In this document: positions 1 through 6,143 of the stretch, in pieces
Layout of the letters: every line of letters starts with the position of its first letter
Position numbering within the stretch: the stretch's first letter is position 1
Source: Streptosporangiaceae bacterium
GTDB taxonomy: Bacteria > Actinomycetota > Actinomycetes > Streptosporangiales > Streptosporangiaceae
Length of the DNA stretch: 6,654 nt
Reading direction: 5' to 3'
NCBI GenBank assembly: GCA_030038715.1
Contig: JASHSO010000584.1
Coordinates: forward strand, 1 to 6,654
The notes under the pieces: model-generated
What the model was told of the DNA's origin: nothing
The model's input: the letters and a program-made list of their open reading frames with translations, nothing else
The model's database searches: none
Program-made: the position numbers and the translations under genes

Positions 1-3
1 GCC

Positions 4-1014
4 GTGCTCGCTCGCTGCGGAATTGGCGAGCGGCTACTTTGCGGTGCGAGGCTGGCTCGGCCAGAGTTGCTGAATGCTGCAGGTGCCAAAGCGCTGGCCG
101 AGCGCGCCAGCCGGGATCTTGGCGCCGAAGGACGCAACTGGATCGAGCATCTGCCGGAGATCATTGCCGCCGCTGCGCGGCAATGGTCACTCACTCCGCA
201 ATCTGTGCTCCCGGTCGGCAAGGAGCTGTCCATCCTCATCGCAGTCACGTCGGCCGGCGGCCATCCTGCGGTCCTTAAGGTCTCATACCCGGACGAAAAG
301 CCACGGCATGAGGCGGCAGCCTTGTCCCGGTGGGCTGGAATCGGCGCGGCGGCGCTGCTGCGCGCCGATCCGGTCCGGGGCCTTTTGCTGCTGGAACAGC
401 TGGCTGCCCGCACAAGCCTGCGGGCCGAAGACGACGCCTCGGCCCTGCTGGTCGCGGCGCATGTGCTGCGGCAGCTGTGGGTGCCGCCTGGCCAGCATTT
501 GTTCCCGGCGCAGGCGGACCGGGTCGCGCGCTGGCTGACCCTCATGCCCGGCTGGTATTGCCAGCTGGGTAGCCCGTTCGAACCGGAACTGCTGCACGCG
601 GCCATGGCTGCAGCCCGGAACCTGGCAGTGGCTTCGGGGCTGGCGCCGGTGCTCTTGCATGGTGACTTCCATCGCGGCAACGTCCTGGCTAGTGCCCGGG
701 CTGGCTGGCTCGCCATCGACCCGTGCCCGGTGGTGGGCGACGCGGAGTTCGACATCGCCGATCTTGCGGCTGATCTCGCCGATGAACTGGTCGGACAGCC
801 CGGTGCCGTCGGCAGGCTGGCCACCGTGGTGGCTGGTCTTTGTCGGGCGCTTCCCTGCCTGGATGCTCAGCGGATCCGCGACTGGATGCTGGCCAAGCGC
901 CTGATCCTCGTATTGGACAACTTGGCCGCCACCGGCAACGCGGATTGGGATCTCACCTTCGCCCGGCTCCTCGCCAGTCTCCCTGGCCGACAGCCGGGCT
1001 GTCCCGCCTGTTGA
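4..1014 (+). CDS. Aminoglycoside/hydroxyurea antibiotic kinase family protein (APH(6)-like), possibly 5' partial
   Basis: This looks like a phosphotransferase of the streptomycin 6-kinase / hydroxyurea kinase family, which transfers phosphate from ATP to a hydroxyl of a small-molecule drug in the cytoplasm. Numbered from GTG 4, visible kinase elements are the ATP-lysine segment AVLKVSYPDE (Lys92), a following Glu103, the hinge-like run GLLLLEQL (126-133), the catalytic loop LLHGDFHRGNVL (Asp221 catalytic, Asn226) and the metal-binding IDP (Asp239), followed by VVGDAEFDIADL as in APH(6) enzymes. Length (336 aa) is near the family's usual ~300. The start is uncertain. The frame is open to the window edge, so the gene may begin outside. 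An internal TTG at 67 would place the N-terminus closer to where relatives begin. Substrate cannot be inferred: many chromosomal members do not confer resistance. The nitroreductase follows on the same strand after 119 bases. Confidence 0.86.
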   Translation: MLARCGIGERLLCGARLARPELLNAAGAKALAERASRDLGAEGRNWIEHLPEIIAAAARQWSLTPQSVLPVGKELSILIAVTSAGGHPAVLKVSYPDEKPRHEAAALSRWAGIGAAALLRADPVRGLLLLEQLAARTSLRAEDDASALLVAAHVLRQLWVPPGQHLFPAQADRVARWLTLMPGWYCQLGSPFEPELLHAAMAAARNLAVASGLAPVLLHGDFHRGNVLASARAGWLAIDPCPVVGDAEFDIADLAADLADELVGQPGAVGRLATVVAGLCRALPCLDAQRIRDWMLAKRLILVLDNLAATGNADWDLTFARLLASLPGRQPGCPAC

Positions 1015-1133
1015 CCTGGGCTAGCCGGGTTCACACGGCAGGTAGATCTCCTTGGCCGCCCGGCCCACCGCTGCGCATGGTCCGCCTCTCAATATCGGGA
1101 GAGAGTGTCGTTGGGCATCGCTAGGGTGCGCCC
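1015..1133. other. Intergenic spacer between kinase and nitroreductase
   Basis: This 119-base spacer has no gene. An 8-base palindrome GGCTAGCC lies just after the kinase stop, but flanking arms do not pair well, so I do not call a terminator. The kinase CDS itself ends with a tight inverted repeat ACAGCC-G-GGCTGT at 990-1002. The only promoter-like element is the TAGGGT hexamer directly before the nitroreductase start. Confidence 0.5.
1122..1127 (+). promoter_or_regulatory. Candidate -10 element (leaderless start) or weak RBS of the nitroreductase gene
   Basis: TAGGGT fits the actinobacterial -10 pattern TAGRRT and ends 6 bases before the ATG at 1134, the spacing expected if transcription begins on the A of the start codon. 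No convincing -35 is present 16-18 bases upstream (the region reads GAGAGA). The overlapping AGGGTG could instead serve as a weak Shine-Dalgarno sequence, and the sequence alone does not decide between the two. Confidence 0.35.
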
Positions 1134-1712
1134 ATGGACTTTCAGGACGTGGTCCGCCACCGTCGCATGGTCCGGTCGTTCACCGCTGCGCCAGTGCCGC
1201 AGGCCAGTGTTGAGAGGATCTTGAGGAATGCCGTACGGGGCCCGTCCGCGGGGTTTTGCCAGGGCCAGGCGTTCCTGGTCCTGCGCGGTCCCGAGCTGCC
1301 GAGGTTCTGGGCAGTTGCAGGCGAGGCCGCATACCCGTCGGTGCGGACCGCGCCGCTGATCATCGTGCCGCTGTCCTGCAAGCGCAGCTACATCGACCAG
1401 TACGTGCAGAATGCCGACGAGGGCGAGGACTGGAGCGACGAGAGTACCTGGTGGCCGGTTCCCTTCTGGCACATCGACACCGGCATGGCTACCTTGTTGA
1501 TGCTGCTGACCGTTGTCGACGAAGGCCTCGCAGCCTGCTACTTCGGCATCATGCCGCGCGAATTCGAACCGCTGCGGGCAGCGTTCGGCATCCCAGCAGA
1601 CCATGCGCCCATCGGCGCGGTCGCCGTCGGATACGACGCGGGATCGAGCCGCGACGACTATCGCTCGCGACGCAGGCCTCTTGATGAGATGGTCCACTAC
1701 CGGCACTGGTAG
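1134..1712 (+). CDS. Nitroreductase family protein (FMN-dependent oxidoreductase)
   Basis: This is a 192-residue member of the nitroreductase fold: homodimeric cytoplasmic flavoenzymes that bind FMN and use NAD(P)H to reduce nitro groups, quinones or other electrophiles. The N-terminal RHRRMVRSF (residues 8-16) is the family's phosphate-binding signature. RGPSAGFCQGQAFLVL (35-50) is the second FMN-contacting block. HIDTGMATLLMLLTVVDEGLAACYFGI (about 113-139) contains the typical helix followed by the G-L-x-x-C/T-x-F-G turn. PIGAVAVGY (159-167) is the final strand, and the tail RRRPLDEMVHYRHW matches the R-R-P-L-D-E-x-V-H-x-x-x-W ending common in actinobacterial homologues. Length is normal for the short single-domain form. 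ATG 1134 is chosen because the family begins M-x-x-x-x-V-x-x-R-R. The true substrate is unknown. It converges on the mca operon, with 46 bases separating the stop codons. Confidence 0.9.
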   Translation: MDFQDVVRHRRMVRSFTAAPVPQASVERILRNAVRGPSAGFCQGQAFLVLRGPELPRFWAVAGEAAYPSVRTAPLIIVPLSCKRSYIDQYVQNADEGEDWSDESTWWPVPFWHIDTGMATLLMLLTVVDEGLAACYFGIMPREFEPLRAAFGIPADHAPIGAVAVGYDAGSSRDDYRSRRRPLDEMVHYRHW

Positions 1713-1758
1713 CGGTGACATGAGCTGGCGGCGGGGACGGCTGCTGCGGCACCCAGTC

Positions 1759-2082
1759 TTAGCGGCCGCGCGACGAGCCGTTCCCCGCAGGCCTCTTGAC
1801 ATCGTTGCCGAACTCGCGCGAACCGAACTCCGGCGAGCCATGCTCGACTTGCGCTTGCTCGCTGCCCGCCTGGCTGGCCTGGCCCGGCCCGCCATCGGCC
1901 TGGTCGGCCTCGAGCCGCTCGGCCTCGGCGCGCGCCGCCTCGTTGACCTTCCGCAACTGTTTCACCAGGGACCTGAAGACGAAGTACAGGATGATCGCCA
2001 AGCCGAACACGACGAGGAAGCCCAGGGTTCCCGGCTGGTCCCAGGCGCTCGTCGAGCTTGCCGCTGCGGCCAGTACCGTCAC
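1759..2082 (-). CDS. Small single-pass membrane protein in the mca operon (Rv1083-like by position)
   Basis: This 107-residue protein has one clear membrane helix (about residues 19-37, with the core [16 protein letters not shown]). The helix is followed by a basic, then strongly charged helical stretch ([20 protein letters not shown], 41-60) and a Gly/Ser/Gln-rich, probably disordered tail. The short Ala/Ser N-terminus would lie outside and the long charged tail inside by the positive-inside rule. Its GTG start overlaps the mca stop as GTGA (2079-2082), so its translation is probably coupled to mca. Known context: in mycobacteria mca (Rv1082) is likewise followed by a small membrane protein (Rv1083) of unknown function. 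I assign equivalence by position and topology, not by alignment. A membrane anchor or export partner for mercapturate handling is conceivable but unproven. The tail contains a small internal repeat, PEFGSREFG. Confidence 0.78.
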   Translation of the reverse strand: MTVLAAAASSTSAWDQPGTLGFLVVFGLAIILYFVFRSLVKQLRKVNEAARAEAERLEADQADGGPGQASQAGSEQAQVEHGSPEFGSREFGNDVKRPAGNGSSRGR

Positions 2083-2984
2083 AGGCTCACCTTCTCCCGG
2101 ATGCCGGCGAAGAGGTCATCCTCGGGCATGCCTGCATCCACCAACGACCTGGCCAGATGATAATCCTCGGTCGGCCAGGCCACGCGCTGGACCTCCGCCG
2201 GGCAGGCGAACCAGGAGCCATCGGGATCGACTTGGGTGGCGTGCGCCAGCAAGGCCCGGTTCCGCACCTCGAAGTAATCTGCGCACGAGACGCGGGTGGT
2301 GACCTCTAGCGGCGGCGGTCCCGCGGTCTCGCGCTCGGCCCAGTTGGCCAACCGGTCGGCGTAGGGAGACTCCAGTCCGCGCTGCACCATCTCCTCGTGC
2401 AGTGCCATCATCCGCTCCCGGTGGAACGTCATGAAGTAGTACAGCTTCAGCGGCTGCCACGGGTCGCCACAGCCGACGTACCGGTCGGGGTCGGCCGCAG
2501 CCTCGAATGCCTCGACCGACACTTGGTGGCACTTGACGTGATCGGGGTGCGGGTATCCGCCGTTCTCGTCGTAGGTCACCATGACGTGCGGGCGAAACTC
2601 CCTGACGGCCTGAACCAGCGGGCGCGCTGCACTCTCGAGCGGCTCCAGCGCGAAGCAGCCTTCCGGTAGCGGAGGCGGCGGGTCGCCCTCCGGCAGACCG
2701 GAGTCTGTGAAGCCAAGGAACTGTTGCCGCACGCCCAGGATCTCCCGCGCCGTGGCCATCTCCGCGCGCCGGACGGCTGTCAGGTTGGCCCGGACATCGG
2801 GCCGGTCCATGGCCTTGTTCAGGATGTCACCGCGTTCTCCGCCGGTCAGCGTGCAAACCAGGACCTGGACACCCTCGCGTGCATAGCGGGCCATCGTGGC
2901 GGCACCCTTGCTTGACTCGTCATCCGGGTGGGCGTGCACGGCCATCAGCCGCAACGGCCCGCAGGCCGACTGCCCGCCGGCCAC
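2079..2984 (-). CDS. mca: Mycothiol S-conjugate amidase
   Basis: Mca hydrolyses the amide bond of mycothiol S-conjugates, releasing a mercapturic acid (AcCys-S-R) for export and GlcN-Ins for mycothiol recycling; it is a cytoplasmic zinc enzyme of the LmbE/PIG-L deacetylase family. With GTG 2984 as residue 1, the zinc site is clear: [14 protein letters not shown] (His19, Asp22 ligands, Asp21 general base) and [17 protein letters not shown] (His146, zinc ligand His149). Further family blocks are [49 protein letters not shown] and the end EDDLFAGI, all typical of Mca rather than the shorter-specificity paralogue MshB. The 301-residue length fits (M. tuberculosis Mca is 288). GTG 2984 has GGAG 9 bases upstream. 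GTG 3023, preceded by AGAGGCGG, is a credible alternative adding 13 residues. Starts further upstream would place the SigR-like promoter inside the gene. Confidence 0.95.
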   Translation of the reverse strand: MAGGQSACGPLRLMAVHAHPDDESSKGAATMARYAREGVQVLVCTLTGGERGDILNKAMDRPDVRANLTAVRRAEMATAREILGVRQQFLGFTDSGLPEGDPPPPLPEGCFALEPLESAARPLVQAVREFRPHVMVTYDENGGYPHPDHVKCHQVSVEAFEAAADPDRYVGCGDPWQPLKLYYFMTFHRERMMALHEEMVQRGLESPYADRLANWAERETAGPPPLEVTTRVSCADYFEVRNRALLAHATQVDPDGSWFACPAEVQRVAWPTEDYHLARSLVDAGMPEDDLFAGIREKVSL

Positions 2985-3040
2985 TGACCGGGTCTCCGCG
3001 CCATCGTAGGGATCGGCAAGCACGCGAAGTCCGCCTCTCT

Positions 3041-3053
3041 TTGTCGTAGACAA
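3041..3053. repeat. Perfect 13-base inverted repeat TTGTC-GTA-GACAA upstream of mca
   Basis: Two 5-base arms are separated by GTA in an A/T-richer pocket. The dyad lies 18 bases before the alternative mca start (GTG 3023) and about 75 bases downstream of the SigR-like -10. It could be an operator, but arms this short occur by chance, and I cannot name a regulator. Confidence 0.3.
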
Positions 3054-3127
3054 TGTGTCCGGCAGGAGCCCGGCGCACCTAGCCCCGCCTTGCCCGCACG
3101 CGCCGACTACTCCTAGCCCTCGGCCGT

Positions 3128-3155
3128 AACGCGAGGGCCGGCGTACCGCATTCCC
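3128..3155 (-). promoter_or_regulatory. Candidate SigR/SigH-type promoter for mca
   Basis: On the minus strand the sequence reads GGGAAT, then 19 bases ending in C, then GTT. The published Streptomyces SigR consensus is GGAAT-N18-GTT and the M. tuberculosis SigH consensus is GGAAYA-N16/17-cGTT, so both elements and spacing fit, the only deviation being G instead of A after GGAAT. It faces mca, with a start expected near 3120 and a leader of roughly 100-140 bases. SigR control of mca is established in Streptomyces coelicolor, which raises the prior. Confidence 0.6.
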
Positions 3156-3188
3156 GCGGCCCCCACGGCGGGGAGGCACCGACCCGTT

Positions 3189-3875
3189 TCAGCCGGGCAG
3201 CAGCATGCCTGCGAAGGCTGCAGCCAGCATGCTGTGGCCGCGGGCATTCGGGTGCAGGCGATCGGCGGTGAAGTACTCGGGGTTGACGACCGCGTCGGTC
3301 ATCGTCCAGATATCCAGGCACACGGCACCGAACCGGGCCGACTGGTCTTTGATGACGTCCCCCGCCGTCCGGAGCCGCTGATGCGCGATCTCGACGTGCG
3401 TCGGAGGCAGAGATACCACACCGGCAATGTCCGGCAGTGTGCACGTCAGCACGGTGGCCCCCGTCGAAGTGAGGCTGTCGAGCAGTACCCCGACTTCCGC
3501 TGCGAAGGCGTGCACGCTGAAGTCGCGGCCGCGAATGTCGTTCATCCCCACGGTCGCGCTGACCAGATCCGGGCAGACGCCGTCGAGCAGCGGGAGCTGG
3601 CGTCCCAGCACGTCGGCTAGCGTCGCGCCATCGACAGCCAGATTGGTCACTGCGCAGCGGTGACTAGTCCGCTCGGTGAGGATGCCGGCCAGCCGCCTGG
3701 CCCAGCCGACGGGCTGTCCATCCGGACCCGGATCTCCGCGCCCCGCCGTCAGGCTGTCGCCCAGCGCGACGTATACGCGCCAGCTCCGCTTCTGGCGATG
3801 AAGTGCAGTTCCGCCCGGCCCGTGTTGCTGCCGGCCCTGGTCACGCGGTGTTGCCGCCTCCGCAGGACAGCTCAT
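3189..3875 (-). CDS. SGNH/GDSL-type hydrolase (esterase/lipase family)
   Basis: This is a 228-residue serine hydrolase of the SGNH fold. All catalytic blocks are present, numbering from ATG 3875: VALGDSLTAG with nucleophile Ser41, NLAVDGAT with oxyanion Gly83, VGMNDIRG with Asn112, and DRLHPNARGH with Asp205 and His208. Members hydrolyse ester or acyl bonds in lipids, peptidoglycan, sugars or small metabolites; the substrate here cannot be read. No signal peptide is evident in this form, so a cytoplasmic location is likely, as for actinobacterial relatives that begin almost directly at the ALGDS block. The start is chosen because no ATG, GTG or TTG lies between 3875 and that block. It gives a 34-residue polar extension. 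The absence of a ribosome binding site is explained by a promoter ending 5 bases before the ATG. It lies on the same strand as mca but has a separate promoter-like region downstream. Confidence 0.87.
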   Translation of the reverse strand: MSCPAEAATPRDQGRQQHGPGGTALHRQKRSWRVYVALGDSLTAGRGDPGPDGQPVGWARRLAGILTERTSHRCAVTNLAVDGATLADVLGRQLPLLDGVCPDLVSATVGMNDIRGRDFSVHAFAAEVGVLLDSLTSTGATVLTCTLPDIAGVVSLPPTHVEIAHQRLRTAGDVIKDQSARFGAVCLDIWTMTDAVVNPEYFTADRLHPNARGHSMLAAAFAGMLLPG

Positions 3876-3996
3876 AAAGCACAATACGTTCAGCTCTGGC
3901 CTACTCAAGCACGCCAGAACGACGGCAGCGATAGCATCGGGGATTGCCGCGTCGGCCAACGTCCCGCCGCTAACAACAGCGGGCAGAGAGTGAAAC
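3876..3996. other. Divergent spacer between SGNH hydrolase and GT87 genes
   Basis: These 121 bases hold the minus-strand promoter described separately. I find no convincing plus-strand promoter for the GT87 gene. Weak candidates are TAGCAT at 3932-3937 without a -35, and TTGCCG (3851) with ATAAAG (3874) at 17-base spacing. Confidence 0.5.
3881..3908 (-). promoter_or_regulatory. Candidate vegetative promoter giving a leaderless SGNH hydrolase mRNA
   Basis: On the minus strand TTGAGT (3908-3903) and TATTGT (3886-3881) are separated by 16 bases, and TATTGT ends 5 bases before the ATG at 3875. Each hexamer matches 4 of 6 consensus positions. The position relative to the ATG and the lack of any Shine-Dalgarno sequence both point to transcription starting at or beside the start codon. 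Confidence 0.45.
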
Positions 3997-5235
3997 TTGA
4001 CTCTTGCCACCCACGGCCCGGTTCGCGAACTGAGGTTTACGCGCTCATGGGCCACCAGGACCAGCTACGTCTTGCTGGCGCTCGGTATCGCGCTTGTCAT
4101 CGGGTTCGCCATCGGCTACAGCCCCTTTGACTTCAACGTCTACCGCTGGGGCGGGCTTGTAGTCACTCACGGCATGCGGCTGTACCTCGACCGGGCCGAG
4201 GGCGACCCTGGTCTCTGGTTCACCTACCCTCCCTTTGCAGCGATCCTTTTTGTGCCGATCGCCGCGATACCGGCCGTCCTGGGCCGCCTGGGCTGGGAAC
4301 TGGCATCGATAGCGGCCCTGGCCTATGCCAGCGCGGTGACGCTCAAGCTGGCTGGCTACCGGGCATCGTGGCCTGTCATAGCCGGCACGATCGCCGTCGG
4401 CCTGACGCTGGAGCCGGTGTGGCACACCCTGTTCCTCGGCCAGGTCAACCTCATCCTGCTGGCCCTCATCATCGGCGACATCTGGCGCGTGGCCCGCGGC
4501 CGCCAGGCGGGAATCGGCATCGGCATAGCAGCCGCGATCAAGCTGACACCGCTCATCTTCATCCCCTTGTTGCTGCTGACGAGGCGGACCAGGGACGCCC
4601 TCACGGCCATCGGAGCGTTCGTGGTCTGCGGTCTGATCGGCTACATCGTCGCGCCCGGGGACTCCGGCCTGTACTGGCACCACGAGATCTACGACACCAG
4701 CCGCGTCGGCGGGCCCTATGTCAGCAACCAGTCACCCTATGGCGCGGCCATCAGGCTCGCCGGGGGCGCTGCGCACGTCGGACACTGGTACCTGGTGATT
4801 CCTGTGGCGCTCGGCGTCGTCGGGCTCGCCGCCGGAACCGTGCTGGCCAGGCACAACGACTGGCTGGGCGGCACAGCCGTGACGGGCACGACCGGCCTGC
4901 TGGTATCGCCAGTCTCCTGGACGCATCACTGGGTCTGGGTCCTGCCGGCCCTGGTCATCCTGCTGCAAGGCGGCATGCGCAGCCGGATAGCCGCAGCAGC
5001 TGGCTACCTGCTCTTCGTCATAGCGCCGATGTGGTTTACCCCTCGTAGCGGGCCGGAAGAGTACGGCTTCCACGGCTTGGAGACGGTCATCGCCAACGGC
5101 TACCTGATAGCTGGCCTGGCGTTCCTCGGGTACATGTGCTGGCGGGCCTACCGGGTCGGCCGCAGCCACGGCGGCACCGATGCGGAGCTGGTCACTGTAG
5201 CGGAAGGCACAGGAACTCCGCTGCTGAAGTCGTGA
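3997..5235 (+). CDS. GT87 family polyprenyl-phosphate-sugar-dependent glycosyltransferase
   Basis: This is a 412-residue multi-pass membrane protein of the GT-C fold, family GT87 (DUF2029), which includes mycobacterial alpha-1,2-mannosyltransferases such as PimE that use polyprenyl-phosphomannose on the outer face of the membrane. Diagnostic blocks in order are FDFNVYRWGG (44-53, with the likely catalytic Asp45 in the first external loop), WFTYPPFAAILFVP (74-87), FLGQVNLILLALI (146-158), AAAIKLTPLIFIPLLLL (178-194), SNQSPYGAAIRL (243-254) and LLVSPVSWTHHWVWVLP (301-317). About ten hydrophobic segments are visible. The cytoplasmic C-terminal tail is short and polar. TTG 3997 is chosen: an in-frame stop lies just upstream (TGA 3991) and GAGAG sits 6 bases before it. 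Acceptor and sugar are unknown; lipid glycan, lipoglycan or protein mannosylation are options. It is divergent from the hydrolase and convergent with the small membrane pair. Confidence 0.88.
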   Translation: MTLATHGPVRELRFTRSWATRTSYVLLALGIALVIGFAIGYSPFDFNVYRWGGLVVTHGMRLYLDRAEGDPGLWFTYPPFAAILFVPIAAIPAVLGRLGWELASIAALAYASAVTLKLAGYRASWPVIAGTIAVGLTLEPVWHTLFLGQVNLILLALIIGDIWRVARGRQAGIGIGIAAAIKLTPLIFIPLLLLTRRTRDALTAIGAFVVCGLIGYIVAPGDSGLYWHHEIYDTSRVGGPYVSNQSPYGAAIRLAGGAAHVGHWYLVIPVALGVVGLAAGTVLARHNDWLGGTAVTGTTGLLVSPVSWTHHWVWVLPALVILLQGGMRSRIAAAAGYLLFVIAPMWFTPRSGPEEYGFHGLETVIANGYLIAGLAFLGYMCWRAYRVGRSHGGTDAELVTVAEGTGTPLLKS

Positions 5236-5238
5236 CTG

Positions 5239-5272
5239 CGCCGTGATCGCACGGCGGGCCGCGACCCGCGGC
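5239..5272. terminator. Tandem hairpins between convergent genes (candidate bidirectional terminator)
   Basis: The GT87 stop codon is followed after 3 bases by a perfect 7-base-pair stem with a 4-base loop (CGCCGTG-ATCG-CACGGCG, 5239-5256). After one base comes a second perfect 6-base-pair stem with a 3-base loop (GCCGCG-ACC-CGCGGC, 5258-5272). There is no U-tract, which is common for actinobacterial intrinsic terminators. Placement between two converging genes supports a role in both directions. Confidence 0.6.
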
Positions 5273-5332
5273 GACCGGATTCGGGCCACCCCGGCGGCGG
5301 GCTACCCCGGCACCTCGCCACTGCGGCGCGGG

Positions 5333-5788
5333 TTACTCCGGAGCCGACGGATCGGCCGGCGTCGCCGGGTGGTCCCCAGCCGAGCGGTAGTCCGGCGGAG
5401 AATCCACCGTGCCCGGGCCGGCTCGGTGTCGCCGGTAGTCGGTCAGCCACGATGCCGCCACGAACAGCGGAGCGCTGATCGCGACCAGCAGCGCGCAGCC
5501 CGTCGCTGCGCTCTTCAGGACGCTCTCCAGGTAGTGGGCAGTGGAGCGGGCGGCCGCGGCGTAGTAGATCACCAGAATGGCCATGAGCACCAAGTAGCCG
5601 CCTAGTGCAGTGGCCAGCAGGTGACGGACCAGTCGCCGCCATCCCCGATCGGCCCGCGCGGCAGCACGGGACAGCCGACGCGCATCGGTCCCCGGCGGCA
5701 ACCGATGAAGCGCGCGCAGGCCGACGGCGAGGAACCCCATCAGCAGCACATAGCCGACGATGACCGAAATCTCAGCGGGAGTGATCAT
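5333..5788 (-). CDS. Three-helix membrane protein of unknown function (DUF6256-like)
   Basis: This 151-residue protein starts at the ATG of an ATGA overlap with the preceding gene, so the two are probably translationally coupled. Hydrophobic segments lie at about 7-25 (ISVIVGYVLLMGFLAVGL), 57-78 (LLATALGGYLVLMAILVIYY) and 92-114 (SAATGCALLVAISAPLFVAA). A very basic Arg-rich loop separates the first two (RRLSRAAARADRGWRRLVRH), and the C-terminus is a Pro/Asp-rich polar tail. The run HLLATALGGYLVLMA...YY and the ESVLKSAATGCALL block resemble small actinobacterial proteins annotated DUF6256 as I remember them; I could not check this. No catalytic motif is visible. A longer form starting upstream would add a stretch overlapping the preceding gene and is not supported. 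Function is unknown. The pairing with the 76-residue protein suggests a small membrane complex. Confidence 0.75.
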   Translation of the reverse strand: MITPAEISVIVGYVLLMGFLAVGLRALHRLPPGTDARRLSRAAARADRGWRRLVRHLLATALGGYLVLMAILVIYYAAAARSTAHYLESVLKSAATGCALLVAISAPLFVAASWLTDYRRHRAGPGTVDSPPDYRSAGDHPATPADPSAPE

Positions 5789-6015
5789 GCCCGGAGCAGG
5801 AAATGCCAGCCACGGATAAAGATGTGCCAGCCGAACCAGAGCCACAGCGCAAAGAGCGCCCAGCGCCCGAACGGATATCGCATGATGACCCGGAAAGTCG
5901 CGCTGAGCGTCGGCACCGTGCCGCTAATGCCGCTGAGGGCCAGGCCTTCCCATGCGAACAGGGCGCCGAACAGCAGCGCCCACACTATGTAACCGATCAC
6001 TGGATGGTTCCCCAC
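5785..6015 (-). CDS. Small two-helix membrane protein of unknown function (DUF6186-like)
   Basis: This 76-residue protein has two hydrophobic helices (about 6-27 and 49-71) joined by a short loop with a basic patch (FRVIMRYPFGRW). The second helix carries an aromatic LWLWFGWHIFIRGWHFL segment. A W-L/W-x-G-W-H-x-F-x-R motif is recurrent in small actinobacterial proteins that I recall as DUF6186, though this is memory and not a search. The GTG start at 6015 is fixed by a strong Shine-Dalgarno sequence (GGGGAGG) 5 bases upstream. A second in-frame GTG at 6000 is less well placed. It is the first gene of a two-gene unit, overlapping the next by ATGA. Function is unknown. Confidence 0.76.
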   Translation of the reverse strand: MGNHPVIGYIVWALLFGALFAWEGLALSGISGTVPTLSATFRVIMRYPFGRWALFALWLWFGWHIFIRGWHFLLRA

Positions 6016-6020
6016 CTCGA

Positions 6021-6027
6021 CCTCCCC
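6021..6027 (-). promoter_or_regulatory. Strong ribosome binding site for the 76-residue membrane protein
   Basis: GGGGAGG on the minus strand lies 5 bases before GTG 6015 and decides the start of this small gene. Confidence 0.7.
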
Positions 6028-6106
6028 AGGTCACAGGCCGATCGGCGCTCGACTGCCGGGCTACCGGGGTCCGGTCTACCACGCAAGGCTGGCGTCGGCA
6101 CGCGCG

Positions 6107-6135
6107 AAACTAGGCCTATGTCAGGAATTTGATAA
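6107..6135 (-). promoter_or_regulatory. Candidate vegetative promoter for the small membrane-protein pair
   Basis: On the minus strand TTATCA (6135-6130) and TAGTTT (6112-6107) are separated by exactly 17 bases. The -10 keeps the three most conserved positions (T1, A2, T6) and the -35 matches 4 of 6. Transcription would begin near 6100, giving a leader of about 85 bases before GTG 6015. Confidence 0.38.
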
Positions 6136-6143
6136 GTGCAGGG

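Larger units (their letters stand above)
3024..3188. other. Regulatory spacer upstream of mca
   Basis: About 165-200 bases separate the SGNH hydrolase stop from mca. The spacer holds the SigR-like promoter, a short perfect dyad near the start codon, and a small C/G hairpin (CCCC-ACGGC-GGGG, 3161-3173) just after the hydrolase stop that might slow transcription but lacks a U-tract. No gene is supported here. Confidence 0.6.

Noticed and set aside
1089..1895. Long minus-strand frame antisense to the nitroreductase
   Set aside because: It shows no domain, is Arg-rich throughout, and overlaps a well-supported nitroreductase and the end of the mca-operon membrane protein.
2985..3179. N-terminally extended mca reading frame up to 3179
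   Set aside because: The extra 65 residues are Arg/Gly-rich with no family match, and the extension would cover the SigR-like promoter. Known Mca proteins start a few residues before the [13 protein letters not shown] block.
3876..4055. Upstream extension of the SGNH hydrolase with a partly hydrophobic stretch that could be read as a signal peptide
   Set aside because: It would overlap the divergent GT87 start, it contains the -35/-10 pair, and it lacks a ribosome binding site. No proper basic-hydrophobic-cleavage pattern leads into the hydrolase domain.
4045..4683. Long minus-strand frame antisense to the GT87 gene
   Set aside because: Its composition (Asp/Gln/Arg/Gly-rich) is that of an antisense shadow in high-GC DNA, with no motif, while the plus strand has all GT87 blocks.
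5281..5310. Repeated CCCCGGC-type units after the tandem hairpins
   Set aside because: Short G/C-rich repeats are expected by chance in DNA of this composition.
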